Positions 9,674 through 18,785 of a stretch of 64,000 bases of DNA are shown here, piece by piece (the first letter of the stretch is position 1; each line of letters begins with the position of its first letter). The DNA is from Melioribacter sp051488665 (GTDB taxonomy: Bacteria > Bacteroidota > Ignavibacteria > Ignavibacteriales > Melioribacteraceae), in the NCBI RefSeq assembly GCF_051488665.1, contig NZ_JBPSEG010000001.1, positions 310,001 through 374,000 on the forward strand, read 5' to 3'. Both the position numbers and the translations under genes were made by a program. The notes below the pieces were generated by a model. It searched no databases and was not told the DNA's origin. It saw only the letters and a program-made list of their open reading frames with translations.

Positions 9674-9821
9674 TAATGTCTCCTGAATAATCAGAATTTC
9701 GTAATTACTACTTTAATTATTATTCAGTTATATTTTAGCCAACAAGGGCAAGGATAACACTCCCTTTGATTATCTTACATCTATTATGCCGTAACATAAT
9801 AGTTCTCAAGTATATCAGAGT

Positions 9822-9934
9822 CACGAGCGGGCGCCCACATTCCGATTGCTATTTGTACTATTATTATTCAGATTGAGGCACCACACACCGGCGGAACTAG
9901 TGCTATACCAATAACCGCCGGAAAGCGCACACAT
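9822..9934 (-). repeat. DGR template repeat (TR)
   Basis: 113 bp that matches 10344-10456 at 103 positions with no gaps. Read on the minus strand it would encode seven AAT codons near its 3' side where the variable copy has CAT, ACT, AGT or AAT. Eight of the ten differences are at TR adenines (24 adenines in all). It ends in the GC-only core GGGCGCCCGC, the position of the initiation-of-mutagenic-homing element. It lies between avd and the reverse transcriptase. Confidence 0.96.
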
Positions 9935-9950
9935 AATCAGTGTTACCCTG

Positions 9951-10298
9951 CTATTCATCGTCTGTCATCGCCCTTTTGATCCATGCACCTATCATTCTTC
10001 CCACTTCATCTATATGCAATTGGGATACTCTATGTTTCTGTGAATCAATATATTTAAGTTCATACGCAAGATTAATTAATTGTCTCAATAACTCATGTTT
10101 TATATTAAGATTTGTGAAAGTAGTTTTCTTATGAAATTTTTTATTAATTGTTATGGCGAATTCATATATCTCATATCCTATCTCCCGTATTTTATTCGCC
10201 AATAAATATTTTTCGTGTTTTGGGAACTGTTTTAACATGATGTTATTATATACTATCATGTCTTTTATTTTCTTTACAATAAGAAGATATTCGCTCAT
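9951..10298 (-). CDS. avd: Accessory variability determinant (four-helix bundle)
   Basis: 115 residues from the ATG at 10298; a GTG five codons upstream (10313) is possible, but GGAG stands 5 nt before the ATG. The sequence is almost wholly helical and strongly basic, ending LLRQLINLAYELKYIDSQ...VGRMIGAWIK, typical of DGR Avd / 23S-intervening-like four-helix proteins. Avd pentamers bind the reverse transcriptase and template RNA and are needed for mutagenic cDNA synthesis. Located between the variable gene and the TR. Confidence 0.88.
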   Translation of the reverse strand: MSEYLLIVKKIKDMIVYNNIMLKQFPKHEKYLLANKIREIGYEIYEFAITINKKFHKKTTFTNLNIKHELLRQLINLAYELKYIDSQKHRVSQLHIDEVGRMIGAWIKRAMTDDE

Positions 10299-10330
10299 AA
10301 TCGCTCCGCTCACTATCGCTCGCTACGCAT

Positions 10331-12022
10331 TTACACATAAAGGCACGAGCGGGCGCCCACAGTCCGACTGCTAGTTGTACTAGTATTATGCAGATGGAGG
10401 CACCACACACCGGCGGAACTAGCGCTAACCCAATCACCGCCGGAAAGCGCACACATGTTATTACGAATAAATTTATAAAATCTATCTTTCCCGAACATAT
10501 TGGTACCCTGACTGCTTAGTGAATACATATTTAATGGTAATTTTAAATCGGTCAATAATCCACTTGTATCTAAGACAGGGTTTGTATTATTCCCAAAAGC
10601 ATCAGACACATAATGATTCACTAATATATCAGATATGTCAATTGCATCGAAGAAACTTGCGTTAAACCAATGTTCTTTTGATGTGACGTTGGCTATATTA
10701 ACAGATTCTGTCAAAACATAAAAAGTACCTTTAACAGCAGACAACCCACTAACGTAATCTGCCGTTAAGGCAGTTGCATCTACATATAAGCCATTATTTG
10801 AATCAGTTGTCCTATATTTTAACTTATATGTGTCCGCGTCAATCACTTCAACATCAAAGAACCTATATTGTAAAATACTATTCCATTCAGTAGTCGCAGA
10901 ACCGTCAATCATCACAATATCGCCCGTTATGAATCCATGTCCTGTGCTCGTGATCACGGCAGGATTTGCTCTCGTTATTGCCGTTATTGTCTTGCTAACA
11001 GCTTGACAAGTTATGCCTATACAAATTTCCCACAGGTTTCCATTAAGGTCTGCAACGCCACAGAGTTGACCGTTGTGCGTTGTCTTTGGGAAATTTGATG
11101 CGCTTCCTGTTTTCCGCGCTTCGTTTCTTGAAAACCAATATCCGTCATCGCAGGCTTGGTATGTTACACTCGGGTCATCGTAGTCCACGCCATAATTATT
11201 ATTGCCCTTCGGGTAATTCTTAATTCCCGCCGGGTCATACCACGCACAAGCAGAAGTTGACGCAGCTGCCTGCGCATGTGCTTGTGATAATAATGCTAAA
11301 TCTGCATCAATGAATATAGTCTTTGGAAAATAATCATTTCCTCTGCTTTTAGCCGCGGCAATTGCACCTGCATAATTATTCGAGGGGCTCTGCCCGTTAC
11401 TGATACAGTTTGAGAAAGAACCAGTATAATTATTCACTGCATCGCGTAAACTTTCAACTGAGGATGTGATAGGATTGCCGTATTTAACTGACGATGCAAT
11501 GCCGGATACCCCCGCTTGAAAGTTAGTAAGACTCCATATATATTTGTCGCAGAAGTAACCCTTTTTAATCTGCCCACCATTTTTGCATGAGCGAGGGACC
11601 CAATAGCCTGCCTGATTTGCCGCTTCTTCACTGTAACCGTAATTTTTAAGCGATTCACAATCTACTTTATTTCCAAAGTAAGGCGGCGCAGGATCATGCG
11701 TAACTTTGAATGCGTGAGCGGGGATATATACTGCCACGCTGCCGTCTATAACATTAACATAATTACCGTAATTTTCGCTCATCTTATCATAAGTTCCCGT
11801 CATAGGTATTAAATAAGCCGGCAATAATTCTTCCGGGCAAATACCTACGCCAAAACCGATTTCTCCGGGCTTCCCGATGTCATTTACTTCGATAGTTAGT
11901 AATTGATTCTTTAAATCCGCCGCTTCAATTCTAAATGTTTCATCCGGTTCGTTTCGGTCAAGAATGAAACTGTCGTCCGGTTTTATTGACGTCGTTTTTG
12001 TTTGTTCTTTGATTCTTGCCAT
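10331..12022 (-). CDS. DGR variable protein: phage tail-fibre receptor binder with C-type-lectin-like fold
   Basis: 563 residues. Residues 1-45 carry a short fibre-type module (DDSFILDRN...ITAADL-like) seen at N-termini of phage tip proteins. Residues about 85-345 look like the formylglycine-generating-enzyme/C-lectin fold, with DLNGNLWEI at 325-333. Residues about 344-420 (ITRANPAVITSTGHGFITGD...DADTYKL) look like an inserted small fibre beta-domain. The fold resumes to the C-terminus, where residues 523-560 are the variable repeat, with GGDW at 528-531 and an end VGARSC. Last of the leftward tail genes; role is host recognition by inference from BPP-1 Mtd. Confidence 0.9.
   Translation of the reverse strand: MARIKEQTKTTSIKPDDSFILDRNEPDETFRIEAADLKNQLLTIEVNDIGKPGEIGFGVGICPEELLPAYLIPMTGTYDKMSENYGNYVNVIDGSVAVYIPAHAFKVTHDPAPPYFGNKVDCESLKNYGYSEEAANQAGYWVPRSCKNGGQIKKGYFCDKYIWSLTNFQAGVSGIASSVKYGNPITSSVESLRDAVNNYTGSFSNCISNGQSPSNNYAGAIAAAKSRGNDYFPKTIFIDADLALLSQAHAQAAASTSACAWYDPAGIKNYPKGNNNYGVDYDDPSVTYQACDDGYWFSRNEARKTGSASNFPKTTHNGQLCGVADLNGNLWEICIGITCQAVSKTITAITRANPAVITSTGHGFITGDIVMIDGSATTEWNSILQYRFFDVEVIDADTYKLKYRTTDSNNGLYVDATALTADYVSGLSAVKGTFYVLTESVNIANVTSKEHWFNASFFDAIDISDILVNHYVSDAFGNNTNPVLDTSGLLTDLKLPLNMYSLSSQGTNMFGKDRFYKFIRNNMCALSGGDWVSASSAGVWCLHLHNTSTTSSRTVGARSCLYV
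10344..10456 (-). repeat. DGR variable repeat (VR)
   Basis: Codes for residues 523-560 of the fibre. Relative to the template translation nine residues differ: 530, 532, 534, 543, 545, 547, 550, 552 and 554. All but two of the ten base changes are A-to-N on the coding strand. The stop codon is 10 bp beyond the repeat. Confidence 0.96.
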
Positions 12023-12024
12023 AG

Positions 12025-12600
12025 TTAATTCTCCTTAAATTTTGCGATTATGCAATCAAACCATGCTATTGCTCTGAATATTGCCGATATATCTTCAATA
12101 CCCGATTTGCTCATTGACTCCAACAATCTATCACGAGTAATCTCCGTATTGTCGGACATTGCTATATCAGATACTGCTTCGAGCAGCTTGTATCTAATAT
12201 CTTCTGCTACGTCTTCAATATGAGCAGACGATAAAGCGCCGAGTATTTTATCGCGCGTTATTTCAATTGACGAGAAATTATTCAAATAAGATTCCCATAT
12301 TGACGCAGTAATCGACTCTCCTAAATGATTAGTTATTATATCGTCTGCTTCATTCATTATTGAATTATCTACTTCCATGTTAAGCAGTCTGTCGCGTGTA
12401 ATTCCAATTGCGCTTAATGTTTGTTCAATCGAATCTCCTTCAAGATAGAGATGATTAACAGCCACTCCTAAGCTATCTATCGCCGCTATTGATAATCCTT
12501 CGAGCGCAATATCATTAGCTCCGCTGTATTCTGCTGCTATGACTTCGCTCAGATGATTTACAATAGCTTCGTCAAGATGATTTGTAATTGATACCAACAT
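12025..12600 (-). CDS. Phage tail-region protein with internal helical repeats
   Basis: 191 residues, not recognised. It contains repeated motifs: ITRDRLL or ITRDKIL three times (about residues 68, 113 and 153) and ITNHL-type units near residues 6 and 89, so it is probably a tandem alpha-helical protein. It is encoded 2 bp upstream of the variable fibre gene, so could be the fibre's connector, chaperone or trimeriser. No signal peptide or membrane segment. Confidence 0.6.
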   Translation of the reverse strand: MLVSITNHLDEAIVNHLSEVIAAEYSGANDIALEGLSIAAIDSLGVAVNHLYLEGDSIEQTLSAIGITRDRLLNMEVDNSIMNEADDIITNHLGESITASIWESYLNNFSSIEITRDKILGALSSAHIEDVAEDIRYKLLEAVSDIAMSDNTEITRDRLLESMSKSGIEDISAIFRAIAWFDCIIAKFKEN

Positions 12601-13013
12601 TATGATATAGACACTATCTTATGAGTAAGTTTGTTGACCTCGAATACAGGGCGGTCGCCTTGCACATAATTTTTCTGAGTCGAAATCGGGAATACCACCC
12701 ACGCGGTACCGCCTGAGCTTGCATCCATCAGCACTAACGCCGTTGGCGTACACGTTCCGCCTTCGAGAGCAGGGAATCGTATTTCAACTGCATTATTAAC
12801 CGTAGCGTCGCCATCGTCCGCAGCGTTCGAGAAATTTGTCTTATTATTAGCTAAGCTTACTCTGCCGTACCCGGTATAATTCGCTTCCGTGAATGTGCCG
12901 TCTTCGCCTACGGTAGAAGTCGCCAAAGCGGCATAATAGACGCCCGGAGGCGTAAAGGATACTCCGCCCAATAACATATCGTTAATTTTTTTTTCGAGCT
13001 GGTCAGTGAACAT
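12600..13013 (-). CDS. Phage tail-fibre-like protein (Gp80-type)
   Basis: 137 residues, beta-rich. YYAALATSTVGEDGTFTEANYTGYGRVSL followed by VEIRFPALEGGT and VLMDASSGGTAW is the pattern of small phage tip/fibre proteins of the Gp80-like group. One-base overlap with the next gene and 9 bp after the previous one, so part of the fibre operon. Assignment from recalled pattern only. Confidence 0.6.
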   Translation of the reverse strand: MFTDQLEKKINDMLLGGVSFTPPGVYYAALATSTVGEDGTFTEANYTGYGRVSLANNKTNFSNAADDGDATVNNAVEIRFPALEGGTCTPTALVLMDASSGGTAWVVFPISTQKNYVQGDRPVFEVNKLTHKIVSIS

Positions 13014-13022
13014 AATTACCTC

Positions 13023-13520
13023 CTATATACTGTTTAATTGATTCTTTAATTCGGACAACGTAATGAACACGAGTTTCTTTTCTCCGTCGATTACCCTCAC
13101 CTGAACTAAGTCGTAATCCGCTCCGCTCGACGCGTCGAGTTGCAAGAATCTTACCGCGTCCTCGGGCAGAGCAAAGCCGTCATAGGGAGTAATAACGTCG
13201 CCTTCCAGGTATAATTTACCTCTTGCTACTGTTCGATTATCAGTAATATTAATCAGGTCGTATTCAAGATAATTGTATGTCAAATCCTGTGTGTCTTCTT
13301 CCGCAAACAATATATTAATTGTGCTTTTGTTTTGCGACGCATTATACGTTACGGATATATCGACGCCTAATTTTTCAATTAACCTTTGCGACGTTGTATT
13401 TTTATCCTTCTTTGCCCCGAAAAGAAATTCCTTGCCGGAGTAATCTCCGTCAAGCGTAATTGTAAGCTGCGCCGGGTCGCCGCGATAGATTATAATATTT
13501 TGTTCTTTAGGCAGAGCCAT
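13023..13520 (-). CDS. Putative baseplate/fibre adaptor
   Basis: 165 residues, beta-rich, starting with a module (YRGDPAQLTITLDGDYSG) like N-termini of baseplate upper proteins. It ends VFITLSELKNQLNS, echoing the LKNQLL at residue 37 of the DGR fibre, so both may carry the same short attachment motif. Overlaps its upstream neighbour by 1 bp. Function inferred from place. Confidence 0.5.
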   Translation of the reverse strand: MALPKEQNIIIYRGDPAQLTITLDGDYSGKEFLFGAKKDKNTTSQRLIEKLGVDISVTYNASQNKSTINILFAEEDTQDLTYNYLEYDLINITDNRTVARGKLYLEGDVITPYDGFALPEDAVRFLQLDASSGADYDLVQVRVIDGEKKLVFITLSELKNQLNSI

Positions 13521-13789
13521 TATTTTTTTAACTCCCTGTACAATTTTAATTTTTCCTCGTATAATTGTATTGCTATATTTAATTGCGACAGCTTATTGTA
13601 AGCTTCTTTAAGCTGCTTTTCGGCTTCGTATATTTCGCTCTGTTTTTGCACGATAAACTCAACCACTTGTTTTTTTTGCTGCATTAAATTTGCGAGTTTT
13701 GTCGAATCTGCCGCCGCCGTACTGTCCGTTTGAGCAGCTATTAATGACGCGTTAAACATTATTATAATTGCCGTTATTAATTTTTTCAT
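13520..13789 (-). CDS. Small exported coiled-coil protein in the tail operon
   Basis: 89 residues. N-terminal signal peptide (KKLITAIIIMFNASLIAAQ, cleavage about 19-20), then one continuous heptad-rich helix from about 30 to 86. It sits between two fibre genes. An exported helical protein in a late operon could be an outer spanin-like or envelope factor, but there is no lipobox. Not recognised. Confidence 0.55.
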   Translation of the reverse strand: MKKLITAIIIMFNASLIAAQTDSTAAADSTKLANLMQQKKQVVEFIVQKQSEIYEAEKQLKEAYNKLSQLNIAIQLYEEKLKLYRELKK

Positions 13790-13812
13790 ATTGTCTCCTA
13801 TTGTTAATTATA

Positions 13813-16767
13813 TTAAAAGTTCTGGTACCGTCGCCAGGTAGAACCACCAACATAAATATATAGTATACCACTTGAAGAGATATAATAGTCACCAACACCT
13901 AAACCTGTGCCACTAGGCTGTGTATCCGTAACGCCATGGAACTTAGAAAGACTTTTTCCACCTATCGAGATAGAGCCACTTGACGCATTGATTAATATGC
14001 TTCTATTTGCATCGGAAGAATTAGTTAAAGTAATTTTATAACCTTGTATAATATTATTGAAATTTACTGCTCCATAAGTTTCTACTAAATCTATTTCTCC
14101 GTTTGCAACGATAACATTTTTTGTCCCTACCAAATCGCCCCAGTTAAATGATGTTGAGGTCGAAAACTTAGACGATTTAATTTCTCCCTTTACTGTCAAC
14201 GTATTCGACGTCGTATAATTCCAATCCATCGAACTCGTAGAATTTCCTATAAACATCTTAGGCGAGCTCGGATTCCATACTGCGAATCCCGTAGTAATTG
14301 TTTTACTCGTTCCTGTGCTTAATTCAATGCCCGTCGAACCGGATATATTATAAAGTTTCTGATAATCTATATTCCATCCTGCTATTTTCGTTTCGTAATC
14401 GTCGAGGCGGAATATAAATCTGTTTAATCCGTCAACCGCGCTTATTCCGTAATATCCCGTCCAGTTTGCTCCGTCATGCGTCTGTCCGAGCATAACATAT
14501 TTTGTTTTTGTGCCTGTGCCTAGAGGACGCGCATATATCGATTTATCAGTCGCATTGATAACAACGCTTGTATTATCATCGGTTAACCAATCCTTCGTTA
14601 TATTCCAGTTACTTATCTTAGCCGTTAAGTTTGCCGCTCCGGGAGAATACCCGATATTCATTAAGAATGCATTTGCCGTATTATCCCATATCGAAAATCC
14701 ATACCGCGCATATCCCGCGTCGTTGTATGCGCCTGCCTGCACCAATATTTTTTGCGTTCCGCCGGTAGTTTTACCAATAATATTCAGTCCGATCGGATAA
14801 TCCTGAGTAGCGCCGTAGAGCGTTACGCTGCCATACTCGCCATAGAAGGTTAAATTTCCGTTCGTAAGATTAAAGTCCGTTCCGGCATAACCGGCGACAT
14901 AGTTATTGCTGCGTATGTTGCCCGTTCTTATTTTGTCCCCGGAAATTGACGTTGTCCCGGAATTGATTGCTCCCGCGAGCGTCTGCCCGTTGTAGAATGT
15001 TGTCGTACCGGTTATATCAAGTCTGCTCCCCGCAATCCCTATTCCTTCTGTGCTAATGTTAATCTGATTAATAACGTCGTTCTTGCTTACTTTAAGATTG
15101 ATGTTGTTTGCGTTCTGAGTTATTTGTGATTGCAGAGTTGCGTCTGCGTTCGTTCTGTTAGTCACTTCGCTTGTAATTGCATCTGCGTTTACAGTGATGC
15201 TCGCTTCTGCAGTTGTTAATCTGTCGTTCAAGCTGTCCGCGTACGTCTTGTTTGCTTTAAGAGTAATTGCATTTGCGTTCTGAGTTATTTGAGTTGTATG
15301 TGTAGCTACCGTGCTGCTAAGATTGTTAAAGTCCGTCTGACTTACTTTAGTATTTAACGCATCTTCAACCGTCTGCGAAAGCGTCGTTAAATAAAATTTA
15401 CCTTTCAGATAAACATTCTGAGCGTAGAGACCATAACCCGATAAAGCTCCAAAATTCGCGTCTGTTATCCCCGCAAGGTTTCCATAACGTGCCTTAGTTT
15501 TTGACGACGAGCCCCATGCCGACCAGCTGTTAACGCCGTTGATAATATCAATATAAGGAGCGTATGCGTCAGACGTCACGGTATATACTAACCCCTGCCT
15601 GGATGCGTCCGAGGTATTGCCGATTCGAACGAACACGTCGCCCTTTTGAGCGCTTCCGGTATTGTAAGATACCGTTACTGTCCTTCCGCTTACGCTTGTT
15701 ACCGTCGCTTTCACTTGCCTTACAGTTGTTCCTGCCGCGTCCCAGGATTGAGCTATTATTAAATCGTTAACCGCAAACGGGCATACGTTATGATTGCTCG
15801 GGTCTTCGAATGTAATTTGATTTCCGCTCGCACTTTCCACTTTTGCCGCGTCGCTCGTTATTACGTTTCCGTTCGTAGCGCGTATCTGGTTAAGCAGCAA
15901 TTCGTATACGGACATAGTGCCGCGAACTGTAAGGTTATCGACTTCTAAATAGCTCTTACCTGCCTGCGAAACTCCATAATCTAATCTCCATCCGCTGCCC
16001 GCCCAGCCGCTTACAAAATTATTGTAGATTGACCTGCTGCCATATTGCTGAATGTCGCCGTAGAAATAATTAGTGCCCGCGCCTTGCTGGTTTATAATCC
16101 CAGTAAGATTTATATTATTAAATTGCGGAGATGCAGATGTTCTTAGATCTTGCGGCACTGTAATTGAGAATGTTCCGCCAAGATTTACCGCTCCTATTTG
16201 GAAACCATAATTATTGACGGATGCATTTATTTGGTTAGCGGTAAGTTGATTTGACGTAACGGTAAAATGAGTGGTATTGTAAAGTAATGATAATGTTCTG
16301 TTCGCGCTAAGGTCAGCCTGCGACAATCCGTCAATTTGCAGAGGAGCTGTAGTGTAGATTGTTCTGTTCGTTCTTACAACAGTTGTAGTATCTGGGCTCC
16401 ACGCCCACTTCCATTGCCAGCCGTTATTATAGTAAAGATACTTATTATTAACTGCCGCCGGTACAAATCCGGTGCTGTCCGCCGAGACCTGATATAATAA
16501 TTGATTAGCAGCCCCGCCGAGGATGTTCCACGCATGACGGACGCTGTCCGGCTTTTGGAGGCTCAAATAATTCGACGTAAGCACAGTAGCGGTAACGCCG
16601 TTAATATCTATTTTAACAAGATTGCTATCGTCGTCGGACCACAGCTCGATATATCTGTCGTTGCCGATGCGGAATTTCGGCGCGGATGTTCCGTCGATGT
16701 AATAGTAATTTTGAGCGTTCAGCAGCGTTGTAAATATAATTGCCAGCAGTAATATTTTCCGTTTCAT
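13813..16767 (-). CDS. Large phage tail fibre/tip protein with apparent signal peptide
   Basis: 984 residues. Residues 1-18 (KRKILLLAIIFTTLLNAQ) form a classic signal peptide, odd for a virion protein. About 460-600 hold repeated heptads (TTQITQNANAITLKANK, TTAEASITVNADAI) of the central-fibre/host-specificity type, then beta-rich fibre repeats, and a C-terminal FHGVTDTQPSGTGLGVGDYYISSSG tip. Its stop-side neighbours are fibre genes and its upstream neighbour the hub. Likely the main trimeric fibre. Confidence 0.75.
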   Translation of the reverse strand: MKRKILLLAIIFTTLLNAQNYYYIDGTSAPKFRIGNDRYIELWSDDDSNLVKIDINGVTATVLTSNYLSLQKPDSVRHAWNILGGAANQLLYQVSADSTGFVPAAVNNKYLYYNNGWQWKWAWSPDTTTVVRTNRTIYTTAPLQIDGLSQADLSANRTLSLLYNTTHFTVTSNQLTANQINASVNNYGFQIGAVNLGGTFSITVPQDLRTSASPQFNNINLTGIINQQGAGTNYFYGDIQQYGSRSIYNNFVSGWAGSGWRLDYGVSQAGKSYLEVDNLTVRGTMSVYELLLNQIRATNGNVITSDAAKVESASGNQITFEDPSNHNVCPFAVNDLIIAQSWDAAGTTVRQVKATVTSVSGRTVTVSYNTGSAQKGDVFVRIGNTSDASRQGLVYTVTSDAYAPYIDIINGVNSWSAWGSSSKTKARYGNLAGITDANFGALSGYGLYAQNVYLKGKFYLTTLSQTVEDALNTKVSQTDFNNLSSTVATHTTQITQNANAITLKANKTYADSLNDRLTTAEASITVNADAITSEVTNRTNADATLQSQITQNANNINLKVSKNDVINQINISTEGIGIAGSRLDITGTTTFYNGQTLAGAINSGTTSISGDKIRTGNIRSNNYVAGYAGTDFNLTNGNLTFYGEYGSVTLYGATQDYPIGLNIIGKTTGGTQKILVQAGAYNDAGYARYGFSIWDNTANAFLMNIGYSPGAANLTAKISNWNITKDWLTDDNTSVVINATDKSIYARPLGTGTKTKYVMLGQTHDGANWTGYYGISAVDGLNRFIFRLDDYETKIAGWNIDYQKLYNISGSTGIELSTGTSKTITTGFAVWNPSSPKMFIGNSTSSMDWNYTTSNTLTVKGEIKSSKFSTSTSFNWGDLVGTKNVIVANGEIDLVETYGAVNFNNIIQGYKITLTNSSDANRSILINASSGSISIGGKSLSKFHGVTDTQPSGTGLGVGDYYISSSGILYIYVGGSTWRRYQNF

Positions 16768-18785
16768 TATGCCGCCTCGTATTTAAATTTTTCAATTAAT
16801 ATCATGCCTTCGCCCTGCGTCGCCTGAGCGCCGCCGGCAAGCATTTCGAGATATATCGTATCGTTCGCCGTATATATTTTTTTCAATGTTAATTCCTGCC
16901 CGGGCTCCAATACTGTCTTTAGCTTTCCCATTATTTTGTCGATCGTGAAAAGAGTGCCGGACGAATCGTAAAGCCTGAACTGCGAAATAGTATCGTTCAA
17001 AAAAGGAGTTGTTAATTTTATTGTAATTACGTTTACAATTTCGTTTTCGCTTATGTCGATTACCTTTATTGCGCTTTGCCCGAGCATCGTATAATTGAAA
17101 GATTTAACGCGCAACGGCAGAATGTTCTGATTGATTATTACATTGTTTGCGCTCGTCGACGACGATACGCCGGTTGAAGACGAATTATATTTCTCTTTGC
17201 TCATCACCGCTCGCGCCTGTTCAAAGTCGTAATCGTAGCCTGTAACGCTCACGAGTTCAAATGTTGCCTGAGTTCTCACTTCGTCAATTTCCGCGCTCTG
17301 GATGAAATATCTTTCCCCGTCGATGTCTATCTGATCGAGCAGTTCCCAGTCGTACATATCGTCCGTAAGTCTCGCGGAAAGATTATAATAATAATGCCGT
17401 TTGCCGTAAAAGTTCATAACGTCGCTCGCGGCGTTTGCAGCGTAAAGATCGAGCGCCTGCTGAGTCATTTCGACCGTGTTGGGAGCTACTATTTCGAGCT
17501 TGAGTTCGTTGCGCGGCTCTATGCCGGCGTATTTTTTTACCGTAGCCGTGCCGGCAAGCGGCTGTCCGTCTATCAGTTTTCCGCTGTTGACCGTTACAGT
17601 TACGGCGTCGACCAGCTTGTCCCAAAAGAGTTTTTTATTCCCGTTTTTTTTATTCATATTTACAATAGTTCGTATAGGATTATTTGTAATATTGCTCTTT
17701 TTATGAAGCACTAAGTCCCCTGTTTTATTCACATATATATAACATTGTATTGATGCTGCCAACATTTTCAGTGCGTCGAGCGGATGATGTCCAAACGGGT
17801 TTTCATCTATTGTTTTTTCGTAATAATCCAATGCTATTGGGTATCCGCTTGGATCAACTTTGTTTATTACGGTAGAATTTCCCCATATAAGTTCATATAT
17901 AGCTTCAATTATCTTTATGCCGTTAAAACCGGTTACAACAGTCCTGCCATAGCCATCAATTCCATAATAGCATATATCATCCATGTCGTAGTATTTTTTA
18001 GCATAAAATTTTATTTGTGGTATGAAATCTTCCCAGTCTGGAGGGTCATATTCAAAGTTAGAAGGTGGATTATAAACTTTTATCCAGGTTGTTTGCACTC
18101 CATTGAAATTTGTAAAGCCGCTGTCTGTAACAATAAACTTTCCCAATCCTTCGTGAAATATACCGTAATTGTCATAATAACCGATATTGGGATGTTGAAA
18201 TATATCTCCTTTCTCTAATATCAAATTATTATGTGCTATAGGCGTTCCTTTACTAGCTGTATAATTTATATATACAACTGTCCATGTGGGCAACGCATAA
18301 CATTCTCCAACTCCGCTTAAATTTACTTTACTGATACCAATACCATATTGCCCTGCATAGCCTGATCTGAGATTAACGGCATCTTGTATTTCTTCCCTTT
18401 GTTTCCTTACATTCGCTATAATTGACAGTGCGCTTATTTTATCAATGACATTAAAACGTATTTTTTTTTCATTATCCGCCCATTCAATCGTCGAAAAATC
18501 GCACAGCCCTTCGAACAGCTTTGACGCGCTTTTATCCGTTTTAACTCCGTAAAATTCGAAAATATAGCGTTGGGCTGCGCTCAGATCGCCGCTAAATGCC
18601 GCATAGACCGGGCTGCCGTTTTCGTATTCGAGCGTAAGATTAAGTTTATCGTACACTATAACGCCCGCTTCTCCCGGGTTCCGGCTTTCAATTCTGCGTT
18701 TAACGCTGCCGAGATTATATATCTTAGCCGGCGGGCTCCAGGTTTCAAGAGTTCCGTTTATGCCGTTTTTGAATTTCAATATCAT
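16767..18785 (-). CDS. Phage tail hub / tip-attachment protein
   Basis: 672 residues. Placed directly after the tape measure gene (4 bp overlap) as expected for the baseplate hub. The middle (AASDVMNFYGKRHYYYNLSARLTDDMYDWELLDQIDIDGERYFIQSAEID, here split by eye) resembles gp27/gpJ-like hub beta-domains. A low-complexity Ser patch occurs near residue 545. No signal peptide. Assignment rests on position and general pattern. Confidence 0.7.
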   Translation of the reverse strand: MILKFKNGINGTLETWSPPAKIYNLGSVKRRIESRNPGEAGVIVYDKLNLTLEYENGSPVYAAFSGDLSAAQRYIFEFYGVKTDKSASKLFEGLCDFSTIEWADNEKKIRFNVIDKISALSIIANVRKQREEIQDAVNLRSGYAGQYGIGISKVNLSGVGECYALPTWTVVYINYTASKGTPIAHNNLILEKGDIFQHPNIGYYDNYGIFHEGLGKFIVTDSGFTNFNGVQTTWIKVYNPPSNFEYDPPDWEDFIPQIKFYAKKYYDMDDICYYGIDGYGRTVVTGFNGIKIIEAIYELIWGNSTVINKVDPSGYPIALDYYEKTIDENPFGHHPLDALKMLAASIQCYIYVNKTGDLVLHKKSNITNNPIRTIVNMNKKNGNKKLFWDKLVDAVTVTVNSGKLIDGQPLAGTATVKKYAGIEPRNELKLEIVAPNTVEMTQQALDLYAANAASDVMNFYGKRHYYYNLSARLTDDMYDWELLDQIDIDGERYFIQSAEIDEVRTQATFELVSVTGYDYDFEQARAVMSKEKYNSSSTGVSSSTSANNVIINQNILPLRVKSFNYTMLGQSAIKVIDISENEIVNVITIKLTTPFLNDTISQFRLYDSSGTLFTIDKIMGKLKTVLEPGQELTLKKIYTANDTIYLEMLAGGAQATQGEGMILIEKFKYEAA

